DNA of 64,000 bases from Amycolatopsis australiensis (GTDB lineage Bacteria > Actinomycetota > Actinomycetes > Mycobacteriales > Pseudonocardiaceae): the NCBI RefSeq assembly GCF_900119165.1, contig NZ_FPJG01000006.1, positions 3,286,001 to 3,350,000 of the forward strand. Reading direction: 5' to 3'. The position numbers and the translations under genes were made by a program. Shown here in pieces: positions 9,075-17,103 of this stretch (its first letter is position 1; each line of letters starts with the position of its first letter). Under the pieces are notes generated by a model. It was not told where the DNA came from, searched no databases, and was given only the letters and a program-made list of their open reading frames with translations.

Positions 9075-9310
9075 GTGGGATTGTCACGGTGGTCACGGAG
9101 GCGTTCACCCGGGTCGTCGGGGAGCCGCCGAACCGGGGGGCCGAAACGACGCCCGAGGACGTCGGCTCGTGGGGCTCGCTCGCCCACGTGCAGCTCGTCT
9201 TCGAGATCGAGCGGGTGCTCGGGATCCGGATGGCCGAGAGCGTGCTGACCAACCGGACGACGGTCGGCGCGTTGATCGAGGCGGCGCAGGCGGCCCAGCG
9301 GGCGGCCTGA
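9071..9310 (+). CDS. Acyl carrier protein paired with FkbH-like enzyme
   Basis: A 79-aa four-helix carrier protein overlapping the FkbH-like gene by four bases. The phosphopantetheine site reads S-W-G-S-L-A-H, where family members usually have W-D-S-L-x-H; the serine is kept but the preceding Asp is Gly. The remainder (VFEIERVLGIRM, then TVGALIEAAQ) matches FkbJ-type ACPs. It is presumed to carry the glyceryl group. Too few copies are visible here to say whether the Gly affects recognition by the phosphopantetheinyl transferase. Confidence 0.85.
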   Translation: MSGIVTVVTEAFTRVVGEPPNRGAETTPEDVGSWGSLAHVQLVFEIERVLGIRMAESVLTNRTTVGALIEAAQAAQRAA

Positions 9311-9379
9311 CCGACGACTGTTCCTCTGCAGTAGACGGTCTTTTGTGGACGTTCTGTGATCCGCGCTCCGCGGGGAGGT

Positions 9380-9415
9380 GCGGCCGGGCCGGTGCTGGGG
9401 CACCGGCCCGGCCGC
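9380..9415. terminator. Terminator between ACP and neocarzinostatin-like gene
   Basis: GC-rich perfect stem: GCGGCCGGGCCGGTG, loop CTGGGG, CACCGGCCCGGCCGC. It lies between the convergent ACP gene and the secreted protein gene, so it can serve both. Confidence 0.8.
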
Positions 9416-9433
9416 CCGCTCCGCGTCCGGCGG

Positions 9434-9874
9434 CTACTGGAAGCTGACCGCCACCGGGACCGAGATGCCCGTGTCGGTGCCGACGTAGACCGTGCACCCG
9501 GCGGCCGAGCAGTCGACCGCGCCGGCCGGCTGGCCGCCGTTGGCCGGGTTGACGCCGCTGAACGACGACACGACCGTCAGCTGCAGGGTGAAGCTGCCGC
9601 TCGCGTCGGCCGTGGTGGTGCGGGAGTCGGTCACGTCGCAGCTCGCCGTGGCCGGGTCCGTGAAGGTGTTGCACTCGACGGCGCCGATGGTCGCGCCGCC
9701 GGGGAAGCCCGACCCGGAAACCGTGACGGACTGGCCGGAAGCGAGACCGGACGCCGGGGAAACGGTGGCGCTCGGTCCCGCGGCCAGCGCGGCCGTCGCG
9801 GACAGGGCGATGACACCCGAGCTGACCGCCAGCACGGTGGCGGCCCGGCGTGCGATTCCGAGGTTGCTGAACAT
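9434..9874 (-). CDS. Secreted neocarzinostatin-family (chromoprotein apoprotein-like) protein
   Basis: A 146-aa precursor. A signal peptide (FSNLGIARRAATVLA, hydrophobic core, cleavage near AALA) is followed by an Ig-like beta-sandwich. The mature start (ATVSPASGLASGQSVTVSGS), the G-x-V-E-C-x-T-F region, the TADASGSFTLQLTV strand, GAVDCSAAGCTVYVG and the ending V-A-V-S-F-Q all parallel neocarzinostatin and macromomycin apoproteins. Four cysteines could form the two conserved disulphides. Classical members bind and protect enediyne chromophores, but actinomycetes carry many stand-alone members of unknown ligand. No enediyne PKS genes are in this window. ATG 9874 was chosen because the signal peptide starts there; a longer in-frame extension lacks secretion features. 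Confidence 0.85.
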   Translation of the reverse strand: MFSNLGIARRAATVLAVSSGVIALSATAALAAGPSATVSPASGLASGQSVTVSGSGFPGGATIGAVECNTFTDPATASCDVTDSRTTTADASGSFTLQLTVVSSFSGVNPANGGQPAGAVDCSAAGCTVYVGTDTGISVPVAVSFQ

Positions 9875-10289
9875 CACTGTTGTACCGACCTTTCGGAATG
9901 GGTTACCAGTAAGGCTCCGGCCGCGTGCGCCGACAAAACGTGGTGACGGGCGCGGTTCGACGAATACGTCGGAAACGGGATTCCGGAGTGGAGCGCATCC
10001 GGGTAGTGACCGGATGCTCACTTACGAGAGTAGCGACGGAAAGTCGGCTCGGCAAGAACTTAACCAACTGCCGGGCGGCTCGCCGGACCGTCTCCGCAAT
10101 TGCGGAGAACCGTTCGCAAAAGCATCCTCGAATAACTGGCGCCGCGGTATTCCGTGGTGCGCAATCGGCAAGGCGCGGGGCGGCCGGGCCCGGTGCCACT
10201 GTCGGTGGGAGTGTCAAAAACCGAGAAGGATGCTCGTGCCATTTCCGGACGTCCGGCATGGGTACCGGGGGACAGCGGCGGAGGATTCA
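9875..10289. other. Divergent promoter region
   Basis: A 415-base region between the neocarzinostatin-like gene and the first KASIII-like gene, with lower GC than its surroundings. The only structured element I can support is the perfect 18-bp palindrome at 10091-10108. A GGAGGA ribosome binding site precedes the KASIII start. Short open frames here do not look coding. Confidence 0.5.
10091..10108. promoter_or_regulatory. Candidate operator palindrome, copy B (best copy)
   Basis: TCTCCGCAATTGCGGAGA is a perfect 18-bp palindrome with 9-bp half-site TTGCGGAGA. Related sites occur in other divergent intergenic regions of the cluster (7147, 24891, 31497). A dimeric regulator is the simplest reading; no candidate regulator gene lies in the cluster. 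Confidence 0.5.
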
Positions 10290-11327
10290 GTGAGAGTGAA
10301 CGACATTTACCTGGCCGGGGTGGCGAGCTGGCTCCCGCCGCGGGAACCGATCGGGGAGGGCCGGTACGCGCCGGGGTTGCAGGACGAATACGCGTGGGAA
10401 TCGGCGACCGTGGCCGGCGAGGACGAAACGGTCGTCGGCATGGCGGTGCGGGCCGGCGCGGCGGCGCTGACGCGGTCGGGTGTCGATCCCGCCGAGATTT
10501 CGCTGCTGCTGCACGCCTATACGTGGTTCCAGGGGCTCGACCTGTGGACGGCGTCCTCCTACATCCATCGTGAGCTGCTGGCGGAGAACCGGCACGCGCG
10601 GGCGCTGGACGTCAACCAGCAGAGCGCGGGCGGCGTTTCGGCGCTGCAGCTCGCCGTCGACCACCTGGTCGCCGACCCGGACCGCCGCGCGGCGATCGTC
10701 ACCACCGCGGACCGGTTCTCGCTGCCCGGCCTGGACCGCTGGCACACCGAGGGCCCGCGGTTCATCTTCGGGGACGGCGGCGCGGCGGCGGTGCTGGCCC
10801 GTGGCCGCGGGTTCGCGCGGGTGCTGGGGGTCGGGTGCGTCTCGGACACGACGCTCGAGCCGATGTACCGCGGCGACAGCGAGTTCACGTTGTTCAGCCC
10901 GGCCGCGCACGGCCCGATCGACCTGCACGCGCGCAAGCTTTCGTTCCTGCGCAACCGCGGTGACGTCCGCGACGTGGCCGAGCGGCTCAACCGGGGCCAC
11001 GTCGAAGCGGTGCAGGAGCTGCTCGACGAGCTGGGGCTGACCATCGGCGAGGTCGACCGGTTCATCTTCCCCAACTTCGGCCTCAGCATGCTCACCGACC
11101 TGGCGAAGTCGCTCGGCATCCAGGTTTCCCAGACCGCGTGGGAGCTGGGGCGGACCACCGGGCACGTGGGCGCGGCGGACCCGTTCACCGGGCTGACGCA
11201 CATGCTCGAGCAGGGCGAGCTTTCCGTCGGGGACCGCGTGATGCTGGTGGGCATCGGCTCCGGCTTCTTCTGGTCCACCGCGCTCGTGGAGTGCGTCGAG
11301 GTGCCGGACTGGCCGTCCGCCGCCTGA
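10290..11327 (+). CDS. KASIII-like acyltransferase with Ser at the nucleophile position
   Basis: A 345-aa thiolase-fold enzyme of the ketoacyl-ACP synthase III group used in secondary metabolism (DpsC/CerJ type) rather than FabH. The nucleophile motif reads D-V-N-Q-Q-S-A-G-G with Ser112 where the neighbouring paralogue has Cys. The canonical FabH His region is FPNFG, and a later G-H-V-G-A-A-D supplies His292 and Asp297. The spacing fits the Ser/Cys-His-Asp triad reported for DpsC and CerJ. DpsC, the daunorubicin starter enzyme, naturally uses Ser. The GTG start at 10290 aligns with the paralogue start and follows GGAGGA. A role in acyl transfer to a carrier or hydroxyl is inferred. Confidence 0.85.
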   Translation: MRVNDIYLAGVASWLPPREPIGEGRYAPGLQDEYAWESATVAGEDETVVGMAVRAGAAALTRSGVDPAEISLLLHAYTWFQGLDLWTASSYIHRELLAENRHARALDVNQQSAGGVSALQLAVDHLVADPDRRAAIVTTADRFSLPGLDRWHTEGPRFIFGDGGAAAVLARGRGFARVLGVGCVSDTTLEPMYRGDSEFTLFSPAAHGPIDLHARKLSFLRNRGDVRDVAERLNRGHVEAVQELLDELGLTIGEVDRFIFPNFGLSMLTDLAKSLGIQVSQTAWELGRTTGHVGAADPFTGLTHMLEQGELSVGDRVMLVGIGSGFFWSTALVECVEVPDWPSAA

Positions 11328-11369
11328 ACGCCCGTTGCCGGCAGACATCCGAAAGCCACGGAGGATCCA

Positions 11370-12404
11370 GTGCAGTTGAACGACATCTACCTGGCCGGGA
11401 TGGCCAGCTGGCTCCCGCCGCGGGAGCCGATCGGCACCGGCCGGTACGAGCCCGGGGTGCAGGACGAGTACGAGTGGGAGTCGGCGACCGTCGCGCCCGA
11501 CGGCGAAACGGTCGTCGGCATGGCGGTGCGGGCCGGCGAGGCGGCGCTGACGCGGTCGGGCGTCGATCCCGCCGACGTCTCGCTGCTGCTGCACGCGCAC
11601 ACCTGGTTCCAGGGGCTCGACCTGTGGACGGCCGCCTCCTACATCCACCGCGAGCTGCTGGGGGAGAACCGGCGGGCGCAGGCACTGGACGTCAACCAGC
11701 AGTGCCCGGGCGGTGTTTCGGCGCTGCAGCTCGCGGTGGACCACCTGGTGGCGGACCCGGGACGGCGCGCGGCGGTCGTCACCACCGCGGACCGGTTCTC
11801 GCTGCCCGGCCTGGACCGCTGGCACGCCGAAGGCCCGGAGTTCATCCTCGGCGACGGCGCGGCCGCGGTGGTGCTGGCCCGTGGCCGCGGGTTCGCCCGG
11901 CTGCTCGGCGTCCGGTCCGTCGCGGACACGGCGCTGGAGCCGATGTACCGGACCGGGGTCGAGTTCACGCCGGTCAGCCCGGCGTGGCAGGGCCCGATCT
12001 CCGCGCACGAGCGCGCCGCCGGGTTCAAGGACCGGATGGACGTCGAAGAGGTGATCGCCCGGCTCAACCGCGGCCACGCCGACGCGGTGCACGGGCTGCT
12101 CGACGACGCCGGCCTGACCCTCGACGACGTCAGCCGGTTCATCTTCCCGAACGTCGGGCTGAGCATGCTCGTCGACCTGGTGAAGCCGCTGGGCATCGAC
12201 GTGTCCCGGACGGGCTGGGAGCTGGGCCGCACGACCGGGCACGTGGGGGCGGCGGACCCGTTCAACGGGCTGACGCACCTGCTCGAACAGGGTGAGCTGT
12301 CCGTCGGTGACCGCGTGATGCTGGTCGGGATCGGCTCCGGGTTCTTCTGGTCGAGCGCGCTCGTGGAGTGCGTCGAGATCCCGGAATGGGCTCCGCCCGG
12401 CTGA
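11370..12404 (+). CDS. KASIII-like acyltransferase, Cys-containing paralogue
   Basis: A 344-aa protein nearly colinear with the preceding gene (same MxxNDIYLAG start, same W-L-P-P-R-E-P-I-G block, same C-terminal G-I-G-S-G-F-F-W). It is clearly a tandem duplicate, placed 42 bases downstream in the same operon. Here the nucleophile is Cys112 (NQQCPGG); the His291/Asp296 element GHVGAAD is kept, and FabH's His is again replaced (FPNVG). Divergence is concentrated in residues 195-235, likely substrate-facing. The two copies may form a heterodimer or divide acyl-selection and transfer steps. A hairpin follows the stop. Confidence 0.87.
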   Translation: MQLNDIYLAGMASWLPPREPIGTGRYEPGVQDEYEWESATVAPDGETVVGMAVRAGEAALTRSGVDPADVSLLLHAHTWFQGLDLWTAASYIHRELLGENRRAQALDVNQQCPGGVSALQLAVDHLVADPGRRAAVVTTADRFSLPGLDRWHAEGPEFILGDGAAAVVLARGRGFARLLGVRSVADTALEPMYRTGVEFTPVSPAWQGPISAHERAAGFKDRMDVEEVIARLNRGHADAVHGLLDDAGLTLDDVSRFIFPNVGLSMLVDLVKPLGIDVSRTGWELGRTTGHVGAADPFNGLTHLLEQGELSVGDRVMLVGIGSGFFWSSALVECVEIPEWAPPG

Positions 12405-12416
12405 CGCCGGAACGAC

Positions 12417-12462
12417 GAAATCGCCATCCGCTCCGGCCTGAGCCGGGACGGATGGCGATTTC
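12417..12462 (+). terminator. Terminator after the KASIII pair
   Basis: Perfect 14-bp stem GAAATCGCCATCCG / CGGATGGCGATTTC enclosing a GC-rich 18-base apex, 13 bases after the second KASIII stop. Confidence 0.8.
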
Positions 12463-12473
12463 CGTTGCGGTGC

Positions 12474-12747
12474 CTAGTTGTGCTGCTGTTTCTGGTCGTT
12501 GACACCCTGGGCTGGGGAGTGGGTCTTCGCCGGGCGGATGTAAACATCCCCGATGCCTTGATCCAGCAGGTGCCAGTGGAACGCTGGTGGGAACTCCGCG
12601 CCGTTGTCGGTCCGGATCTTCTCGACCTGGAACGGCAGCCGGGTCGAAGTGGTAGTGCTGCCGCAATTCTTCGGCGTGAGGCAGGACGGTCAGGCGCCGG
12701 TTCGCGCGCCTGACCAGGTCCTTCTCACTCCACACTTTCTCAGCCAT
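12474..12747 (-). pseudogene. IS481-family transposase relic
   Basis: The reverse strand encodes two pieces of an IS481-type transposase in different frames. From ATG 12747 comes an N-terminal helix-turn-helix-like piece (NRRLTVLPHAEELRQHY). Then a shifted frame gives part of the DDE core: VEKIRTDNGAEF, FHWHLLDQGIGDVYIRPA, ending at a TAG at 12476. The section between, including the first catalytic Asp, is deleted. No terminal inverted repeats are evident. It marks a past insertion between the KASIII pair and the rest of the cluster. Confidence 0.75.
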
Positions 12748-12794
12748 GGGCCCCTTTTGGTCAGGAACCCAGACTGTCAACAACCTCTCTCGGT

Positions 12795-14681
12795 TCAGAA
12801 CTGGTCGTCCAGGACGACCTCGTCGGCGACGATCGCCGGGTCGATGCGCAGGACCGCGTAGCCGCCGACCGCACCGGCTCCGAAAGCCGGGGTGAAGACG
12901 CGGGTGGGGCGGGTGAGCACGCCGTCGCGGACCGCGTCGTGGATCGCGATCGGGATGCTCGCCGAAGACACGTTGCCCATCGTCTCGATGTTGAAGTACG
13001 CGTTCTCGACCGGCAGCCCCGCTTCGGTGGCCAGGTTGTCGAACATCGTCTTGTTGGCCTGGTGCGGCACGATCAGCTCGACGCTGTCCAGCAGCGTCCG
13101 CCCGGGGTCGCCCGGATCGGCCTGGGCACGCAGCTCGCCCAGCATCTGGATCAGGTAGCGGCGCACGAGGGATTCGACGTCCGGGCCGTACATCGTGAGG
13201 TCGCCGTCGAACCGCGGGTTCGGCCCGATGATCGAGTTGACCTCGTGCTGCGGGCCGCTCGCGTACGTCTGCACGACGTCGATGTCGCCGTCCCCGCCGG
13301 CGGCGGGCCGGATCACCAGCGCCGCGGCGGCGTCACCGAAGATCATCCGCGAGGTCCGGACGCTGCCGATCTTGTCGGAGAACTTCTCCACGCACACCAG
13401 CAGGACCGGCCGCCGGACCTCCTGCAGCTGGCGGATGGCCTCGGTCAGCCCGTAGGGCAGCCCCGCGCAGGCGGCGATCAGGTCCGCCGAGGCGTGCGTC
13501 TGCAGCAGCCCCAGCTCGCCGGACAGCCGGCACGCCATCGGCGGGACCAGCCGGCTGCTGGAGCTGGTGCAGACCAGGACCGCACCGATCTCCGCAGGCA
13601 CGCAACCGGCCTTCGCCAGCGCGGCCCGCGCCGCCCGCAGCGCCAGTTCCTCCGGATCCCGGCTGGTGTAGCGGCGTTCCCGGATCCCGGTCTTCGCGGT
13701 GATCTGCTCGGCGCTCATCGGCGACCAGGAAGGACTCGCGTTGCGGACGACGTCGGCGTTACCGCAGACGTGCTCGCCGCGCACGACCGCCAGCGCGGCG
13801 AGCACCGGCTGGACCGCGAACGTCTCCCGCACCCGGATCGGCTCGTACGGCGCGACGGGCGCGACCACCTCGGCGGCGGGCGCGGCCGTGCGCCGGCGAG
13901 GCGTGCCGGAGCGCCGGGCGCGGTCGACGAAGTCCAGCACGTCCCGGTCACGCGGGTGCAGCGCGATCACGAAGTCGTCGTCCCCGATCCGGTCCGGACG
14001 GCGCAGCTCGGTGCCGGCCCGGTTCCACGGGTACTGGTTGTGCAGCACCATCGCCCACCGCGTCAGCGCTTCCAGCTCGGGCACCTCGTCGTGGACGTCG
14101 ACGATGTCCTCGGCCGGGAACACCGGGTAGTCCGGGTCGTAGCCGGGGCAGACGAGGGTCAGTGCGTCGGGCTGCTTGACGAACTCGGCCACCGTCGGCT
14201 TGATCGCGCTCAGCCCGGCACCGCTGTGGCGCTTGGTCCGGAACACGTCGAACAGCAGCGCGAAGACCTCGTCCTCGGTCGTGCTGTCCCCGCCGCGCGG
14301 CAGCCGGTGGAACGCCGCCTCGACCGCCGCGATCTTCCGTTCGCGCTCCGGCCACGGCGTCACCAGGGGCAGGAACACGTCGTCGCGGTGCTTGGGCAGG
14401 TCACGCCAGCGCGTCGGGCGCTTCTCGTACATGGTGATGTCGTAGCGGTCGACCCAGAACAGGTGCTGGGCCAGGTCGCGCAGCAGCTCCGGCCGCCGCG
14501 AATACGCTCCCGCGCCGATCCGCGCCAGCAGCTCGGTGCTCGTCGGGGCCTTCGCGTCGAAGTCCCGGCCGATCACCGCGGTCAGCTCCGCCGGCGTGTC
14601 CAGGAGCGAGAAGTCCAGGTCGTAACGGAAGTTCGTCGGGAAGACCAGCCGGCCGTGCCGGTTGATCACGAATGGCTTCAT
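12795..14681 (-). CDS. KASIII with large N-terminal domain of unknown function
   Basis: A 628-aa protein. Residues ~285-620 are a ketoacyl-ACP synthase III with an intact FabH-like triad: Cys405 in DLIAACAGLPYG, His in VPHQANKTMFDNLA, Asn in GNVSSASIP. Residues 1-~255 are a separate domain, starting MKPFVINRHGRLVFPTNF and rich in aromatic and charged residues (MYEKRPTRWRDLP, YDPDYPVF, MVLHNQYPWN). I recognise no fold or motif in it. A Pro/Ala/Arg-rich linker (~258-282) joins the parts. It is transcribed behind the FabG-like gene (40-base gap), so a condensation-reduction pair is likely. What the extra domain recruits or does is unknown. Confidence 0.85.
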   Translation of the reverse strand: MKPFVINRHGRLVFPTNFRYDLDFSLLDTPAELTAVIGRDFDAKAPTSTELLARIGAGAYSRRPELLRDLAQHLFWVDRYDITMYEKRPTRWRDLPKHRDDVFLPLVTPWPERERKIAAVEAAFHRLPRGGDSTTEDEVFALLFDVFRTKRHSGAGLSAIKPTVAEFVKQPDALTLVCPGYDPDYPVFPAEDIVDVHDEVPELEALTRWAMVLHNQYPWNRAGTELRRPDRIGDDDFVIALHPRDRDVLDFVDRARRSGTPRRRTAAPAAEVVAPVAPYEPIRVRETFAVQPVLAALAVVRGEHVCGNADVVRNASPSWSPMSAEQITAKTGIRERRYTSRDPEELALRAARAALAKAGCVPAEIGAVLVCTSSSSRLVPPMACRLSGELGLLQTHASADLIAACAGLPYGLTEAIRQLQEVRRPVLLVCVEKFSDKIGSVRTSRMIFGDAAAALVIRPAAGGDGDIDVVQTYASGPQHEVNSIIGPNPRFDGDLTMYGPDVESLVRRYLIQMLGELRAQADPGDPGRTLLDSVELIVPHQANKTMFDNLATEAGLPVENAYFNIETMGNVSSASIPIAIHDAVRDGVLTRPTRVFTPAFGAGAVGGYAVLRIDPAIVADEVVLDDQF

Positions 14682-14721
14682 GCGTGCCCCTCGTCGATGC
14701 TCGTGGTTCGGCGGCGCGGCG

Positions 14722-15462
14722 TCACATGTACATGCCGCCGTTGACGGCGTAGACCTGGCCGGTGATGTAGGACGACTCCGGGTCGGCGAGGAACTCCACC
14801 ACCCGGGCGACCTCGTCGGGGGCGCCGGGCCGGCCGGCCGGGATGCGGGCGAGGATCTGCTCCAGCGCCGCGGCCGGGATGGCCGCGCTCATGTCCGTGC
14901 TGATGAGCCCGGGCGTGACCGTGTTGACGGTGATGTTCTTCCGCGCGGTCTCCAGCGCCAGGCTCATGGTCAGCCCGAACAGCCCGGCTTTGGCGGCGGC
15001 GTAGTTGGCCTGGCCGAACCCGCCGGTCGACCCGATGACCGAGGAGATGTTGACGATCCGCCCGTAACCCCGTTCGAGCATCTGCGGCAGCAGGGCCCGC
15101 GAGAGGTGGAACGCGCCGGACAGGTTCACCCCGATCACCCGCTCCCACTCGGCCGGGGCCATCTTCCGCACGGTCCGGTCCAGGGTGGTGGCGGCGTTGT
15201 TGACGAGGATGTCCAGCCGCCCGTGCCGCGCCACGACCTCGCCGGCGACCCGGGCGCAGTCGTCGGCGGAGCCGATGTCGCCCTGGTGCACGGTGGCCCC
15301 GTAGTCGGCGTAGTCGTCACCGAACCGGCGGGCGGCTTCGGCGTTCGCCGAGTAGCCGGCCGCGACGGTGACGCCGCGGGAGATCAGCCGTTTGCTGATC
15401 GCCAGGCCGACGCCGCGGGTCCCGCCGGTGACCAGCGCGACCTGCCCGCTCATGTCCCCCAT
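14722..15462 (-). CDS. FabG-like SDR 3-oxoacyl-ACP reductase
   Basis: A 246-aa short-chain dehydrogenase. The cofactor motif TGGTRGVG suits NADPH with the Arg. NNAAT, catalytic Ser in VNISSVIG, Tyr/Lys in YAAAKAG and a C-terminal YITGQVYAVNGG are all present. This matches FabG/PhaB reductases that reduce beta-ketoacyl thioesters. ATG 15462 has GGAGG eight bases upstream. It is the first gene of an operon with the large KASIII gene, so it probably reduces that enzyme's product. Confidence 0.9.
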   Translation of the reverse strand: MGDMSGQVALVTGGTRGVGLAISKRLISRGVTVAAGYSANAEAARRFGDDYADYGATVHQGDIGSADDCARVAGEVVARHGRLDILVNNAATTLDRTVRKMAPAEWERVIGVNLSGAFHLSRALLPQMLERGYGRIVNISSVIGSTGGFGQANYAAAKAGLFGLTMSLALETARKNITVNTVTPGLISTDMSAAIPAAALEQILARIPAGRPGAPDEVARVVEFLADPESSYITGQVYAVNGGMYM

Positions 15463-15635
15463 GACGATTACCTCCGTAGCAAAAGGTGTGGCCAGGCCTC
15501 CAGCGTCCCGGTTGCCCGGCCCCGGCTGCTTCTTCCGGGTTGCCGGCCGGTGGCGCATTCCATGAGACGCCGGCGCACCGCAGCTGGGAGACGGTGGAGG
15601 GAGCTTGTGGGCCGACGCGGAATGGATGGCAGCCG
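15463..15635. promoter_or_regulatory. Divergent promoter region of FabG-like and C-domain genes
   Basis: A 173-base region between divergently transcribed genes, so it must carry both promoters. A GGGAGA element near 15586 resembles half of the cluster palindrome but is too weak to call a site. Confidence 0.35.
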
Positions 15636-17027
15636 ATGACGATCGAAGAGCGCCCCTTGGCAGCCGGTGACGCGGTGACCAGGCGTCCGCTTTCGCTCAA
15701 CGAGGAAGTGTGGTGCGCCCTGGACCAGGGCGACGTTCTCGGCGTGTTCGGCCTGCGGAAGATCGTCGCGAGCGGCTGGCGCCTGCGCGGGCCGCTGGAC
15801 GTGCCGACCATGCGGCTGGCCTTGGCCGACGTCGTCGCCCGGCACGAGGCGTTGCGGACGGTCATCGTCCGGGACCCCGAGGAACCGCACGTCCGCGTGC
15901 ACGCGGCGGGTTCGGCGGAGCTGGACGTCGTCGACCTCCCGGCCCCCGCGGACGAGGCAGGCCGGGACCGCCGCGCGCACGAGTTCCTCAACGCGATCGA
16001 CGACGCCGGCCGGTGCGACCCGGCGCGGGTTCCCTTGCTGCAGGCGACGCTGGGGCGGTTCGACGACGAGGACGCGGTGCTGGTGCTCGTCACGCACCAC
16101 GCGGTCAGCGACGCCTGGTCGATCCACCTGATCATGCGCGACTTCGCCATCTCGTACGCGAAGCGCCGCGGGTTGCCCGCGCCCGAGCTGCCGCGGGCGC
16201 GCCAGTACGGCGAGTACGCCGGATGGCAGCGGCAGTCCTGCCAGGGCCCGCTCGCCGACGAAGCGCGGGAATACTGGCGCACCAGGCTGGCGGGCGGCAA
16301 GTTCCTCACCCTGCCCACCGACCGGCCGCGTCAGCCGGATTCGCCGCCGGTCTATTCGGTGTACCGGTTCGTGTTCGACGAGGAGCTGGTCAGTGCCACG
16401 ACGGCGCTGGCCAGGTCGGTGCACAGCTCGCCGTTCATGGTGCTCTACGCGTGTTTCAACCTGTTCCTGCACAACCGGACGGGCGCGCGGGACATCGTCG
16501 CGCCGATCTTCACCTCCGGCCGCACCGAGCCGGAGTTCGAGCAGACAGTGGGCCCGTTGTTCAACCTGCTGCCGATCCGCACGGACCTGTCGGGGTGCGA
16601 GACCTTCGCCGACCTGGTGCGGCGGACCCGGACGGCGTTGCTGGAGGCGTACTCCTACGAGCTGCCGTTCAGTGAGATCGCGGCCGTCGCCGACCCGGAG
16701 CTGATGCACGAATCGATGACGGACGTCAACGGCGCCGCGACGGGGTTCGAGAGCTTCCAGTACCCGCAGGAGCTGGAAGCGGGCATGATCGGCGACGTGC
16801 ACTACGCGGGCTTGCACCGCCGCCTGATCTCATCCGACGACACATCGGAGATCCTGGACGGCAACCTGTGGGACTTCGCGCTGGACCCGTCGGGGGACAT
16901 GGTCGGCGCGGTGAAGTTCAACGGGCTCGACTTCGACCAGGCGACGATCGTGGCGATGATCGACGAGTACCGGGAGCTGCTGCGCGTATCGGTGAACGCC
17001 CCCGATTCGCCGCTCGCACGACCGTGA
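15636..17027 (+). CDS. Free-standing NRPS condensation domain
   Basis: A 463-aa protein that is a single condensation domain with no A or PCP. The start region P-L-S-L-N-E-E-V (C1), R-H-E-A-L-R-T (C2) and active-site HHAVSDAW (H154-H155-x-x-x-D159, C3) are intact, as is the later VGPLFNLLPIRTDL. The D-F-G-W-G latch motif is not recognisable, as in many stand-alone C domains. It should acylate an amine (or hydroxyl) using two carrier-bound substrates from separate proteins. ATG 15636 was chosen as the family start. It converges on the MATE gene. Confidence 0.9.
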   Translation: MTIEERPLAAGDAVTRRPLSLNEEVWCALDQGDVLGVFGLRKIVASGWRLRGPLDVPTMRLALADVVARHEALRTVIVRDPEEPHVRVHAAGSAELDVVDLPAPADEAGRDRRAHEFLNAIDDAGRCDPARVPLLQATLGRFDDEDAVLVLVTHHAVSDAWSIHLIMRDFAISYAKRRGLPAPELPRARQYGEYAGWQRQSCQGPLADEAREYWRTRLAGGKFLTLPTDRPRQPDSPPVYSVYRFVFDEELVSATTALARSVHSSPFMVLYACFNLFLHNRTGARDIVAPIFTSGRTEPEFEQTVGPLFNLLPIRTDLSGCETFADLVRRTRTALLEAYSYELPFSEIAAVADPELMHESMTDVNGAATGFESFQYPQELEAGMIGDVHYAGLHRRLISSDDTSEILDGNLWDFALDPSGDMVGAVKFNGLDFDQATIVAMIDEYRELLRVSVNAPDSPLARP

Positions 17028-17103
17028 TCCACGCGGGCCTCCGGGCTCCGGTGCGGATGCCTTCATCCACATCGGACACCCGGTGGCCCGTTCGCGTGCG
17101 GGT

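Noticed and set aside
7224..9310. Spirotetronate/tetronate cluster based on FkbH + ACP + KASIII genes
   Set aside because: Tetronate pathways need a modular PKS and typical ring-forming acyltransferase/hydrolase partners, which are not seen here. Only the glyceryl-ACP step is supported.
9434..9874. Enediyne cluster suggested by a neocarzinostatin-like apoprotein plus an SgcC-like hydroxylase
   Set aside because: No enediyne PKS or its associated small genes occur in the window, and stand-alone neocarzinostatin-family proteins are common in actinomycetes.
15577..15591. Fifth copy of the cluster palindrome
   Set aside because: Only the GGAGA end matches; the left half is not recognisable.
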